Made by a program: the position numbers and the translations under genes. The notes under the pieces were generated by a model that saw nothing but the letters and a program-made list of their open reading frames with translations, was not told where the DNA came from and did no database searches. From an uncultured Thiohalocapsa sp. (lineage in GTDB: Bacteria; Pseudomonadota; Gammaproteobacteria; Chromatiales; Chromatiaceae): a stretch of 64,000 bases of DNA. Numbering within the stretch: position 1 is the first letter of the stretch; each line of letters opens with the position of its first letter. The stretch lies in NCBI RefSeq assembly GCF_913063425.1, contig NZ_CAJXYK010000026.1, positions 1-64,000 on the forward strand. The letters run 5' to 3'. Positions 35,660-44,967 of this stretch are shown here, piece by piece.

Positions 35660-37000
35660 ATGCCCAGCCTCCTCATCACCAACGCTGTCGTCGTCAACGA
35701 AGGCCGCCGCTTCGCGGCGGATGTGCTGATCACGGACGGGCGCATCGCCGCCGTCGGCGGCGACCTGCAGAGCCGCCCGGCGGACCGCGTCATGGACGCC
35801 GCCGGCCGGCTGCTGCTGCCCGGCATGATCGACGATCAGGTCCACTTCCGCGAGCCCGGCGTCACCTACAAGGCGGACATCGCAAGCGAGTCCCGGGCGG
35901 CGGTGGCCGGCGGCATCACCAGCTTCATGGAGATGCCCAACACCAGGCCGCCGACGCTGGACGCCGAGCAGCTGGCGGCCAAATACGCCCGCGCCGCGGA
36001 GGTGTCCCGGGCCAACTATGGCTTTTACCTTGGCGCCAGCAACGACAACATCGACGCCATCCGTGCCCTCCCGGTGGGCGATGCCTGCGGCGTCAAGGTG
36101 TTCATGGGCGCCTCCACGGGCAACATGCTGGTGGACGACCCGCAAGTGCTCGATGCCATCTTCCGCGACTGCCCCGTCATCATCGCCACCCACTGCGAGG
36201 ACACGCCGATGATCCTCGCCAACGAGGCCGAGTATCGGCAGCGCTACGGCGAGGACGTGCCCATGGCGGCGCATCCGCTGATCCGCTCCGAGGCGGCCTG
36301 CCTCAAGTCCTCCACCCTGGCCGTGGACCTCGCCCGCCGCCACGACGCGCGGCTGCATGTCCTGCACCTCACCACGGCCCGGGAGCTGGCCCTGTTCGCA
36401 CCCGGCCCCATCGCCGGCAAGCGCATCACCGTCGAGGCCTGCGTGCATCACCTGTACTTCGATGAGCGCGACTATGCCGAGAAGGGCGCGCTCATCAAGT
36501 GCAACCCGGCCATCAAGCGCCCGGAGGACCGTGCGGCCCTGCTCGGCGCCATCGCCGAGGACCGCATCGACGTCATCGCCACCGACCACGCCCCGCACAC
36601 CCTGGACGAGAAGGCCGGCAAGTATTTTCAGGCCCCCGCCGGCCTGCCGCTGGTGCAGGACGCCCTGCCCTCGCTGTTCGCCCACGTGCAGGCCGGCAAG
36701 CTGACCCTGGAGCAGCTGGTGCACAAGACCAGTCACGCCCCCGCCGAGTGCTTCAACGTCCAGGAACGCGGTTACATCCGCGAAGGCTACTGGGCGGACC
36801 TGGTGCTGGTGGACGCGGACAAGCCCGTCACCCGCACCCGCGAGCAGGTGCTCTACAAGTGCGGCTGGTCAGCCTTCGAGGGCCGGGAGCTGCCGGCCAC
36901 CATCGCCGCCACCATCGTCAACGGGGAGGTGGCATTCGAGAACGGGCGGGTGAACGATGCGGTGCGGGGGCAGCGGCTTGCGTTCGGGCCGACCCGATGA
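35660..37000 (+). CDS. pyrC: dihydroorotase
   Basis: A protein of 446 residues of the long amidohydrolase type. Metal-site residues: IDDQVHFREPG near residue 58, where the usual HxH is QxH, a variant common in one bacterial dihydroorotase branch. The carboxylated Lys is in GVKVFMGAS near 146, His in ATHCED near 177 and HVLHLTTA near 235, and Asp in IATDHAPH near 308. It would cyclise carbamoyl aspartate in pyrimidine synthesis. The gene is alone, with no carB or pyrB nearby. An allantoinase-like relative is less likely given the dihydroorotase-type segments. A palindromic repeat follows the stop. Confidence 0.9.
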   Translation: MPSLLITNAVVVNEGRRFAADVLITDGRIAAVGGDLQSRPADRVMDAAGRLLLPGMIDDQVHFREPGVTYKADIASESRAAVAGGITSFMEMPNTRPPTLDAEQLAAKYARAAEVSRANYGFYLGASNDNIDAIRALPVGDACGVKVFMGASTGNMLVDDPQVLDAIFRDCPVIIATHCEDTPMILANEAEYRQRYGEDVPMAAHPLIRSEAACLKSSTLAVDLARRHDARLHVLHLTTARELALFAPGPIAGKRITVEACVHHLYFDERDYAEKGALIKCNPAIKRPEDRAALLGAIAEDRIDVIATDHAPHTLDEKAGKYFQAPAGLPLVQDALPSLFAHVQAGKLTLEQLVHKTSHAPAECFNVQERGYIREGYWADLVLVDADKPVTRTREQVLYKCGWSAFEGRELPATIAATIVNGEVAFENGRVNDAVRGQRLAFGPTR

Positions 37001-37004
37001 CGGG

Positions 37005-37025
37005 TGCGCCGACTTCCAGTCCGCC
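37005..37025. repeat. copy of the GACTTCCAGTC palindrome family
   Basis: GCGCCGACTTCCAGTCCGCC follows the pyrC stop within a few bases and precedes the lower-GC restriction-modification island. It is a diverged copy of the half-element in the 2931-3915 array. Confidence 0.6.
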
Positions 37026-37172
37026 TGCGGAGGCAGCTGTCCGCTGAAGCTTTATGCTGCCTCGGCCCTTGATCTGCATGTCTGACGATCATCGGACCGA
37101 TGACGATCACGGCTGTTCCGACACTCAATGTGGCCTAGAATAGCAACGCCCATAGACGCCGGCCTGAATCCG

Positions 37173-38360
37173 ATGCCCGCTCATCCAAGCCCTTCACCGC
37201 AACTGGAGCTGCCGATCGCGCCAGCGGAGTCCCAAATCGATCACTTTGCGCAGTCCCCGCCGGCGAGTCACACTGGGACCGATCCTTATCGCCACTTGTA
37301 TCCAGGCGATGTGTTGGACGTGTATGACAGCTGGCCGGCCCCTGCGACCATCGTGTCTGACGGCGCCTATGGTGTGGGCGGCTTCCCCGGAGATCCCAGG
37401 ACACCGGCTGAATTGGTCTCATGGTATCGGCCGCATGTGCGGGCTTGGTCACGTCGCGCGGAACCTGCGACGACGCTATGGTTTTGGAACACGGAGGTCG
37501 GTTGGGCTACGGTACATCCGTTGCTGGTGGAAAACGGTTGGGAGTATGTCCAAACAATCATCTGGGACAAGGGGGTTGCGCACATCGCGGGCAACGTCAA
37601 TGGCGACACGATCCGTCAGTTTCCTGTGGTGTCCGAGGTCTGCGCTTTCTATCGCCGTCGCCTTGAGCTCCAGGCGCGCGACGGTCGCAAATTGATCGCG
37701 AAGGAATGGCTCAGATACGAATGGCAGCGCGCAAAGCTGGCATTGAACAGGGCAAACGATGCCTGCGGCGTCAGGAACGCGGCGACGCGAAAATACTTGA
37801 CGCAGGACTGGCTGTGGTATTTTCCGCCTGCTGATATGATGGCTCGTCTTGTTGCCTACGCCAATGAATACGGTGACCCGGCCGGTCGACCCTACTTCTC
37901 AGTCGATGGGTCGAAGCCTGTCACGCCGGAGGAATGGGCGGCATTTCGCGATCATTGGACACACGTGCATGGACTCACGAATGTTTGGGCGCATCCCCCG
38001 CTCAACGGCAGCGAACGCTATCGCGGCAATGGCCGGAGATCGGCGCCAAGGGTATACAATCCTGGGCGTAACGCGAGCGTGCATCTGAATCAAAAACCGC
38101 TGGAATTCATGCGCCGTATCCTCACGAGCTGCACCCGTCCTGACGCTGTGGTCTGGGAGCCCTTCGGTGGTCTTTGCTCTGCGTCCGTCGCTGCCGTGGA
38201 ACTGGGTCGCAAAGCGTTCGCCGCAGAGCGGGTTGCGGAGTTCATTGAGGTCGCCACCGTAAGGCTTGAAGAGGCGGCGCACGCGCGCGAGCGGCTCGCA
38301 GAAGGTAAGCCTGCGGATGGTCCGATTGAGCACGAGAGCTCGCTGTTCGGGAGCAGCTGA
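37173..38360 (+). CDS. site-specific DNA methyltransferase (N6-adenine/N4-cytosine type)
   Basis: About 395 residues from the ATG at 37173; an in-frame ATG at 37128 would add 15 residues, but TAGAAT at 37136-37141 looks like a promoter -10 between the two. The catalytic motif region is ATIVSDGAYGVGGFPGD, with SDGAY in place of the usual DPPY. The AdoMet-binding motif comes late, in VVWEPFGGLCSASVAA, preceded by HLNQKPLEFMRRIL, so the motif order is catalytic first (beta-like). FWNTEVGWATVHPLL and TIIWDKG lie between. Base use is clearly less GC-rich than the neighbours, a sign of transfer. It is followed at once by a nuclease-like gene. Confidence 0.88.
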   Translation: MPAHPSPSPQLELPIAPAESQIDHFAQSPPASHTGTDPYRHLYPGDVLDVYDSWPAPATIVSDGAYGVGGFPGDPRTPAELVSWYRPHVRAWSRRAEPATTLWFWNTEVGWATVHPLLVENGWEYVQTIIWDKGVAHIAGNVNGDTIRQFPVVSEVCAFYRRRLELQARDGRKLIAKEWLRYEWQRAKLALNRANDACGVRNAATRKYLTQDWLWYFPPADMMARLVAYANEYGDPAGRPYFSVDGSKPVTPEEWAAFRDHWTHVHGLTNVWAHPPLNGSERYRGNGRRSAPRVYNPGRNASVHLNQKPLEFMRRILTSCTRPDAVVWEPFGGLCSASVAAVELGRKAFAAERVAEFIEVATVRLEEAAHARERLAEGKPADGPIEHESSLFGSS

Positions 38361-38362
38361 GC

Positions 38363-38854
38363 GTGCCGACCCCGCCCGCTGCGCCGACTCGGTCGCCTAT
38401 TCCCGCGGATGATCCGGCGCGTGAGAAACTGCTTGATAATGTGCAGGATGCCTTGCGCGCACTGCCGATTTACTTCGAGTCCGGAACGCACATTGAAGGG
38501 CTCGAAGCCGGAGATCTCTTCAACCTTAACGCCGTTCTTGGGAGCTCAATCGAAATCCAGGTTGTCGACACCCTGAACCGAATCCGCAAAGTTTGGGACC
38601 CTGATGACGAATGGCCTGAGCATCAGTTTGAGCGCTCGTCTCAAACCTTTCCCGATGTGCGCCTTCTTTCCAGAAGCGGCGGTGACATCGATATCGTGCT
38701 CGGCATCGAGCTTAAGGGCTGGTACCTGCTTGCGAAAGAGGGGGAGCCAAGCTTCAGGTACAATGTCAGTCCGGCAGCATGCTCTGTCTACGATCTGCTG
38801 GTTGTCGTTCCCGAAAACCTATGCGGAGTCGCAGGAATCGGCCCGAATCACTGA
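38363..38854 (+). pseudogene. restriction endonuclease-like gene, probably truncated or frameshifted
   Basis: A protein of 163 residues from a GTG two bases after the methyltransferase stop. The part SQTFPDVRLLSRSGGDIDIV and GIELKGWYLLAKEGEPSFRY has the spacing of a PD-(D/E)xK nuclease core (PDV, then ELK). Just after VYDLLVVVPENL the frame turns to CGVAGIGPNH and stops, while the next frame reads ESARITEKLHRELQRMEAQA to a stop at 38963. A deletion or frameshift near 38815 is likely, removing the C-terminal half. It would be the partner nuclease of the preceding methyltransferase, now probably inactive. Confidence 0.65.
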
Positions 38855-39006
38855 GAAGCTTCACAGAGAGCTCCAGCGAATGGAGGCACAGGCGAGTGAT
38901 GCGGCGGCACTTCGGCTCGGGGAGCTGCTGCGCGAGTTTGCAGGAATATTGGGCGGGCAGTGACGCAGCGCAGCGCAACTGAGTAAGGCGAGAAAGAGGA
39001 CGTTGC

Positions 39007-39207
39007 CTATCTTCCGTACGGCATCTTCTCAAGGATGGGTAAGGTGTGGCCAAAATCCTTGTCCCGGTGGCAGCGGCAGAGCAACAGGCCAGGGCAGCTC
39101 CCGATACAGCATTGGTCCTCCCCTGACCATTGCAGGATTTTGGCGTACCGGTCATTGTCTTGCAGCGCTGGAAGCCGCGAGTGCTTGCTCGACGGTCCCG
39201 GCACCAA
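39007..39207 (-). pseudogene. HicB-like antitoxin remnant
   Basis: The minus strand reads NDRYAKILQWSGEDQCCIGS followed by CPGLLLCRCHRDKD, which closely follows the conserved HicB N-terminus (DRYxKxVEWSEEDQC, then CPGL and CHG). After this it loses similarity (LPILEKMPYGR, stop). The residues before it are not typical either, so both ends look eroded. No HicA toxin frame is adjacent. It is a relic of a toxin-antitoxin pair at the edge of the lower-GC island. Confidence 0.6.
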
Positions 39208-39226
39208 CGCCCCGGGGGCCGGATTC

Positions 39227-40717
39227 TCAGCCTACCCTCGCCACCTCCCCCCGCCGCTCCCGCGCCTCCGCCAGCCGGCAGATCTCTTTCACGGTGCCGC
39301 TGAAGACGACGCCGTGGGCCGGCGCGAAGGCATACCAGTAGGTGAGACCCCAGACGCCGGCGGGGTGCCAGTAGGCGGTCATGCTGAGCTTGGTGCCGCC
39401 GTTGGGTAAAGGCTTCAGGTCGAATTCCATCATGCCGGCGCCCGGCGCGCGCATGCCGAAGGCGAGGCTCAGGCGCCGCTCGGGCTCGACGCCGAGGACC
39501 TTCCAGGAGTCGATGCGGTCGCCGACGCGCAGCTCCGTGGGGTGTCGGCGGCCGTGCTGGCGCCCGGGGCCGCCGGCGAGCCAGTCCAGGGTCTCGCGCA
39601 GCTGCCAGAGGCGGTTCAGGTAAAACCAGCCGCGCTCGCCGCCCAGCTCCCGCAGCACGGACCAGACGGCGGCGGGTGACGCGGTGGTCTCGTGGGCGGC
39701 GCCGGCGCGCTTGGCGTAGTAGGCGTAGTCGATGCGTTGGTTGCGCACGGCAAAGGCTCCTTCGATCCAGCGGGCGACGACGGGCTCGCTGTTCCGCTCG
39801 GCGGCGAAGACGGCGTGCACGGCCTCGCGGAAGCCGAGCAGTCGCTGCGGCACCAGCCGGCGCAGCTCGGCGTCGTCGGCGGTGAAATCGTGCTTGAGCC
39901 CCTCGATGAGGGCCCGGGCGATGTTCGTCGGCACCGCGGTGATGAGCCTGAGCCAGTAGGACGAGAGCTTCGGGCTCAGCACCGGCACCGGGATGATGAT
40001 GGGCGGGCGCTTGCCGCCCTCCTCGGCGAGGATGCGCATCATCGCTTCATAGGTCAGGGTCTCCGGGCCGCCGGCGTCGAAGACGCGACCCTCGGCCTCG
40101 GGCAGCTGCGGCAGCCGCACCAGGTAGGTGAGCAGGTTGTCCAGCGCCAGCGGCGGCGACTTGGCGCGCACCCAGCGCGGCGTGACCATCAGCGGCAGGT
40201 GGTACACCAGGTCTCGCATCACCTCGAAGGCCGCCGAGCCCGGGCCGACGATGATGCCGGCGCGCAGCTCCGTGACGGGCACTGTGCCCCGGCGCAGCAC
40301 GTCGCCGGTGTCGCGGCGGGAGACGATGTGCTCGCTGTCGGCGTCATCCGGCACCAGGCCGCCCAGGTAGACGATGCGCTTCACGCCCGTGCGCTCGGCG
40401 GCGGCGGCGAAGTTGGCGGCAGCTTCCAGATCCAGGCGGCCGAAGTCCTTGCCGGCGCCCATGGAGTGGACCAGGTAGTAGGCGGTGTCGATGCCGGCGA
40501 GCGCGGCGTCCAGTGTCTCCGGCGCCAGGGCGTCGGCCGCCACCAGCTCGGCGGCATCCCAGCCGCGGCGCTCCAGGCTGGCGCGGTTGCGGCTGGTGGC
40601 GCGCACGGGAATGCCCTCGGCCAGGAGACGAGGCACCAGATGGCTGCCGATGTAGCCGCTGGCGCCGAAGACAAGGCAGCGCCCGGCGCCATGGGCGGGG
40701 GATGGTGTGCTGGTCAC
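39227..40717 (-). CDS. SDR-family NAD(P)-binding protein with C-terminal DUF2867
   Basis: A protein of 496 residues. The N-terminal Rossmann domain starts LVFGASGYIGSHLVPRLL and continues with VAADALAPETLDAALAG, YLVHSMG and RIVYLGGL, as in atypical extended SDRs of the NmrA/YbjT group. The C-terminal 170 residues form the DUF2867 domain (YYAKRAGAAHETTASPAAVW, RVGDRIDSWKVLGVE, MMEFDLKPLPNGGTKLSMTA), a lipid-binding-like START fold. Such two-domain proteins are common in gammaproteobacteria and of unknown substrate. It follows an alpha/beta hydrolase gene on the same strand with a 214-bp gap that shows nothing notable. Confidence 0.9.
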   Translation of the reverse strand: MTSTPSPAHGAGRCLVFGASGYIGSHLVPRLLAEGIPVRATSRNRASLERRGWDAAELVAADALAPETLDAALAGIDTAYYLVHSMGAGKDFGRLDLEAAANFAAAAERTGVKRIVYLGGLVPDDADSEHIVSRRDTGDVLRRGTVPVTELRAGIIVGPGSAAFEVMRDLVYHLPLMVTPRWVRAKSPPLALDNLLTYLVRLPQLPEAEGRVFDAGGPETLTYEAMMRILAEEGGKRPPIIIPVPVLSPKLSSYWLRLITAVPTNIARALIEGLKHDFTADDAELRRLVPQRLLGFREAVHAVFAAERNSEPVVARWIEGAFAVRNQRIDYAYYAKRAGAAHETTASPAAVWSVLRELGGERGWFYLNRLWQLRETLDWLAGGPGRQHGRRHPTELRVGDRIDSWKVLGVEPERRLSLAFGMRAPGAGMMEFDLKPLPNGGTKLSMTAYWHPAGVWGLTYWYAFAPAHGVVFSGTVKEICRLAEARERRGEVARVG

Positions 40718-40931
40718 GGACTTTGCCGAGGGGCCGCGATGGCTGCAACAGGACAGTCAGCAGGATGCCCCGGGAGCGCCGGGCAGGTCCAGGGGTTCTG
40801 GCCGGGGGATTCGCGTGGTTGGGCGTGCGGTGGTGGGCCCGAGGGCGCGGCAGGGGCTTTCGGGGGGGGCTCTGGCGGAGCTTGAGGGGAGCTCAGCGAC
40901 GGCGCCGCAGGGGACGCGGAGAACCGGTGAC

Positions 40932-41957
40932 TTAGGGCTGCGCCAGGCCGTCCAGCCACTGGTCGATGATGTCCATCACCAGCGCGGGGCATTCCTCCTG
41001 CGGCAGGTGCCCGCAGCCGGGCAGCTCGGCAAAGGTGGCGTTGGGCAGCGCCCTTGCCGCGTCCAGGGTGTCCGCGGGCGGCACGATGCGATCCTCGGTG
41101 CCTGTGATGACCAGTGCCGGGGCGCCGATCTGCGGCAGATATCGGCGGATCTCCACCGGGTCGGTGAGGGAGCGCGCCAGGAGTGCGGCCCAGGCGGCGT
41201 CCCAGTTGGCCATCTCCCGATGCACCAGGGCGCGGGCGCGCCGCTCCTGGTCGATGCGGCCCGGGTCGGCATAGGCATAGTCCAGCAGCGGCATGTCGGT
41301 GCCGAGGGTGCGTGCCAGGAGCAGCGTCAGGCGCTGCGTCTGCGGCAGTTCCACCAGCCACTGCGGCAGGATCGGGCGCTTGGAGTTGACCCAGGGCGCC
41401 AGCAGGATGAGCCCGCGCACCCGCTCCGGGTAGGCCAGCGCCGCCTCCAGCGCCAGGGTGCCGCCGGAGGAGTTGCCCACCAGATACGCCTGCTCCACGC
41501 CCAGCGCGTCCAGCAGCGTGATGAGCTGCGACAGCGCGGCGGCCTTGGCGTAAGGGTCGCCGCTGTCGCGCGTGCCGGGCAGGGGCTTGGCGCTCAGGCC
41601 ATAGGGGATCTGGTCGTAGGCGATGACGCGACCGCGCTCGGCGAGGGGGGCGAGGATGCGCTCCCAGGTGTACAGGTTGAACGTGAAGCCGTGCAGCAGT
41701 ACGAAGGTCGGCGCGGCGCCGGCATCGGTTGCGGTATCCACCCCCGGGCGCTCGGCCAGGTGCAGCCTGAGTCCGTCGGTGCCGGGGTAAGGGATTGCCA
41801 GGAAACGGCTCCCCGGGCGCTCCAGTGCCTGCGTGCGGGTCTCACCGGGGGCGGGGGCCGGATCCACCAGCAGCGGCCCCACAGCGGCGGCGATCAGCGC
41901 CAGTGCCACGGTCAGTACGACCAGGCCGAACAGCAGGCGGAACAGCAGACGCAGCAT
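40932..41957 (-). CDS. membrane-anchored alpha/beta-fold hydrolase
   Basis: A protein of 341 residues. An N-terminal hydrophobic helix (LLFGLVVLTVALALIAAAVG) anchors or exports it. The hydrolase fold has the oxyanion strand FVLLHGFTFNLYTW, nucleophile elbow VGNSSGGTLALEA (Ser), Asp in ITGTEDRIVPP and His in PGCGHLPQEE. It resembles the MhpC/haloalkane-dehalogenase-like group; the substrate cannot be told. The 284-bp gap upstream (41958-42241) is divergent with the DUF1631 gene and shows no clear promoter. Confidence 0.9.
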   Translation of the reverse strand: MLRLLFRLLFGLVVLTVALALIAAAVGPLLVDPAPAPGETRTQALERPGSRFLAIPYPGTDGLRLHLAERPGVDTATDAGAAPTFVLLHGFTFNLYTWERILAPLAERGRVIAYDQIPYGLSAKPLPGTRDSGDPYAKAAALSQLITLLDALGVEQAYLVGNSSGGTLALEAALAYPERVRGLILLAPWVNSKRPILPQWLVELPQTQRLTLLLARTLGTDMPLLDYAYADPGRIDQERRARALVHREMANWDAAWAALLARSLTDPVEIRRYLPQIGAPALVITGTEDRIVPPADTLDAARALPNATFAELPGCGHLPQEECPALVMDIIDQWLDGLAQP

Positions 41958-42241
41958 GGCGGCTCCGAGGGCCGGGTGGGGGATGCGCGGATGCAGGCGC
42001 GGGCGCCGCCGGTCGGCGGCCTAGGACCGCTTATGCTAGCACAGCGACCCGCCCTACCTTGATCTGCGAGCGCTGTCACGACGACCCCAGGGCCGCGCCG
42101 TTACATTTACCTGCACGGGGCAACACCCCATCACAACACCGCCCAATTCCGCCGGCGCGTGCTCGACGCAGGCACGCCCCGCCGGCAGCTAAGCATCCGA
42201 CTCCGGCTAGGGTCTGCGCATCCGCGTGGATACGTCGCTGC

Positions 42242-44716
42242 ATGCCAATGGAGCCGAGCACCCCCATGCCGGAGCACAACGCGAGCCCTTCCCCCGCCGG
42301 GGCGATCTCACCCGCCGCGGCGATGACACTCCTGCACGCGCTCCGTGACCGCGTCGTGGACGCGGTTGCGGGCGCTTTCGCGGAGCAGATGCAGCCCGCA
42401 CGTGCGGACCTCGCGCAGCTCGCGGCCCGCGCCGGCGACAGCGGGCGCCGGGAGCTTTACGAATCCGGCCATGCCCTGCTCGCCAACGGCGGGCTCGGGC
42501 TGTTGCGGCGCTTTCGCGAAACCTACTGCCGCAGTTGCGACCAGGCCATCGCCCAGGTCAGCGGCGACGGGCACGACGCCTGGGACGGCGTGCAGGAGCT
42601 CTCGCTGGTGGAAGCGCAAGCCTTCGAGCGTGACCTTGCCATCGCCCGTCTCTCGGCCAAGGCGGGCTACGCCTGCTCGCAGCAGGTGACGGCCCTGGAT
42701 CGGCGGGTGGCCGCGCTGATCGGCGCCCGCCGCGTGGAGGGCGAGAGCAACCCCTTCTCCGTCAAGCGCCTGTTTGCCGCTTTCGTGGACGCCGCCGAGG
42801 CCAACTGGGCCGGTGCCCAGCTGTCATTGATCCTGCTGGAGACCTTCGAGCACTACACCGCGGAGCGCCTGCCGGGCATCTATCGGGAGCTGAACGAGTA
42901 CCTGGTGGAGCAGGGTGTGCTGCCGAAGCTGCCGGTGGAGATCGAGGAGCGCGAGCACGAGCTGGACCGCCCGCACCGGGGCGGAGGCGACGCCGTAGGG
43001 GACGTTTTCGTGCAGCTCGCGAGCGGTCTGATGGGCGAGCGTGGTCGCGGGGGCGGACAGTCCGGCGGCGGACCGTCCGGCGGTGGCGCCGGCGGCGGTG
43101 GGTCGGGCAGCGGCGGCGGCGGTGGCGCACCCGCGGGCGGTGCAGGCCAGGCGCCGGCCGGCGCAGATCCGACGGACGGGCGCATGGCACCCATGGTGCT
43201 GAGCCAGCTCATCGACGGCCTCACCGGTCTTCAGCGCGGTCTCGAAGGTGCGGCGGCCAAGCTCGGCATCGACTTGCAGGCAGTGGACACCCGCAGCAGC
43301 GCACTCCTGCGCAGCCTCGGTGCCTCGCCGCTGCTGCGTTGGCTTCAGCCCAACGACGCCGTCACCATCGAGCTGGTGGCGATGCTCTTCGATTGCATCT
43401 TCAGCGATGCGGAGCTGCCGCCGCGCCTGCGCGACGAGATCGGCAAGCTCCAGGTACCCATCCTCAAGGTGGCCCTGCTGAACAAGGGCTTCTTCTCCGA
43501 GCAGCGCCACCCGGCGCGGCGGCTCCTGGATGTCATCGCCGCCGCCGCCCGCGGCTTCAGCGGCGAGGACGAGCAGGCGCTCCTCAAGCGCATCCGCGCG
43601 GCGGTGGACAATGTGCTGGCCGACTTCGACCACGACACGGCGGTGTTCAACACCGAGGTGGAGCAGATTGAAGCCATCCTGCGCGAGGCGGAGCAGGCCG
43701 CGCGCGGCCAGGTGGGCGAGCTGGTGCAGCGCCTGGAGCAGCGCGACCGCAAGCTCGTCGCCGAGGCGGTGGTGGCGGACCAGATCGCCCGTCGCCGCGA
43801 CGACCGCCCCCTGCCGGCGTCTGTGGCGGATTTCATCGACGACCATTGGCGGGAGCTGCTCGGGCGCATCTACGTGCGCTACGGCGATGCCGGCGAGGAT
43901 TGGCGCGGGGCGCTCGGCACGCTGGAGGACCTGATCTGGAGCGTCCAGCCCAAGACTGAGCCTGATGACCGCAACCGGCTCATGCATATGCTCCCCTATC
44001 TACTGGAGCAGCTGCCGGCGGGCCTTGCGCGCATCGGTCGCAGCGACGTCTGGGAGGTGTTTCTGTCTGAGCTGATGCCCCTGCACATGGCCGCGGTCCG
44101 CCCGCAGGCGGAGGCTGCGCCGAGCCCCAATACCGCCGCGGCGGGTGAGCCCCAGGTCGCCGACGGCACGCCGGCGCCCGCGGAGGATGCGCACGCCGCA
44201 GACGGCACCGCGGCGACCACGCCGGACTCGGACTCTCTGCCCTGGCTCATGGTCTCGCAGGTCTGGGATTCCACCGAGGACGACACCGCCGACGCCGGCT
44301 TCGACCCCGACAGCACGCTGGTGGAGGCGGCATCCGCGCCGGCGCACGAAGGGTCGGTGCAGGTGCAGGCGCACGCATCCGAGGCGGCGACCGACGCCGC
44401 TGATTCAGCGCCCGCGGTCAGCAAGGACCCGCACCTGGACGCCGCCCGGCAGGTGGCCGTGGGCGACTGGCTGGAGGTGCAGCAGCTGGGCGACGCCAAC
44501 CTGAGCCTGCGCGCCAGCTGGATCAGCCGCAAGAGCGGTCTGGTGCTGTTCGCGGACCGGCGCGGGCGCAACGCCCGGGTGCTCTCGGTGGAGCGGCTGG
44601 CCGATGCGCTGCGCCAGGGCAGCGCCCGGTTGCTCTCCCGCGACCCGCTCACGGACCGGGCCGTCGCCCGCCTGCTGGTGAGCGCGGCGCCGGCGAGGGA
44701 GGAGACGGCGGCCTAG
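42242..44716 (+). CDS. DUF1631 family protein
   Basis: About 824 residues from the ATG at 42242; ATGs at 42248 and 42266 are alternatives and none has a clear ribosome-binding site. The N-terminal helical region (ALRDRVVDAVAGAFAEQM, CDQAIAQ) and the middle block (LSQLIDGLTGLQRGLEGAA, NDAVTIELVAMLFDCIF) match DUF1631. So do VPILKVALLNKGFFSEQRHP, RRLLDVIAAAARGF and FIDDHWRELLGRIYVRYG. A glycine-rich linker of about 60 residues (about 260-320) splits the protein. An acidic Ala/Asp-rich stretch precedes a PilZ-like C-terminal part (VAVGDWLEVQ, LRASWISRKSGLVLFADRRG). Function is unknown; a c-di-GMP-linked role is only a guess. Confidence 0.88.
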   Translation: MPMEPSTPMPEHNASPSPAGAISPAAAMTLLHALRDRVVDAVAGAFAEQMQPARADLAQLAARAGDSGRRELYESGHALLANGGLGLLRRFRETYCRSCDQAIAQVSGDGHDAWDGVQELSLVEAQAFERDLAIARLSAKAGYACSQQVTALDRRVAALIGARRVEGESNPFSVKRLFAAFVDAAEANWAGAQLSLILLETFEHYTAERLPGIYRELNEYLVEQGVLPKLPVEIEEREHELDRPHRGGGDAVGDVFVQLASGLMGERGRGGGQSGGGPSGGGAGGGGSGSGGGGGAPAGGAGQAPAGADPTDGRMAPMVLSQLIDGLTGLQRGLEGAAAKLGIDLQAVDTRSSALLRSLGASPLLRWLQPNDAVTIELVAMLFDCIFSDAELPPRLRDEIGKLQVPILKVALLNKGFFSEQRHPARRLLDVIAAAARGFSGEDEQALLKRIRAAVDNVLADFDHDTAVFNTEVEQIEAILREAEQAARGQVGELVQRLEQRDRKLVAEAVVADQIARRRDDRPLPASVADFIDDHWRELLGRIYVRYGDAGEDWRGALGTLEDLIWSVQPKTEPDDRNRLMHMLPYLLEQLPAGLARIGRSDVWEVFLSELMPLHMAAVRPQAEAAPSPNTAAAGEPQVADGTPAPAEDAHAADGTAATTPDSDSLPWLMVSQVWDSTEDDTADAGFDPDSTLVEAASAPAHEGSVQVQAHASEAATDAADSAPAVSKDPHLDAARQVAVGDWLEVQQLGDANLSLRASWISRKSGLVLFADRRGRNARVLSVERLADALRQGSARLLSRDPLTDRAVARLLVSAAPAREETAA

Positions 44717-44719
44717 GGC

Positions 44720-44737
44720 GGGCGGACTTCAGTTCGC
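44720..44737. repeat. copy of the GGACTTCAGTTC palindrome family
   Basis: GGGCGGACTTCAGTTCGCC lies just past the DUF1631 stop and is a decayed copy of the same dispersed palindrome. Downstream, TAGAAT at 44920-44925 is a plausible -10 for the L,D-transpeptidase gene, without a convincing -35. Confidence 0.55.
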
Positions 44738-44967
44738 CAGCGGCAAATGGCACGGAGGCCTCGAACGCGCCGCAGCCTTGCACCCCCGGCCCGCTGTCTG
44801 CGCCAGGATGCGGGCGCTGCCCCGAAGCCTGCGGCGAGGTTCAAGAACCTGCCATAAACAACAGATATTCCGATACATTTGTAGCGCGAATGACGGCTGT
44901 TGCTGGGTCTGAGACAGGGTAGAATCTCAGCTCCTGTTGAGTCGAGAGGCGCACCGCGCACACAACC

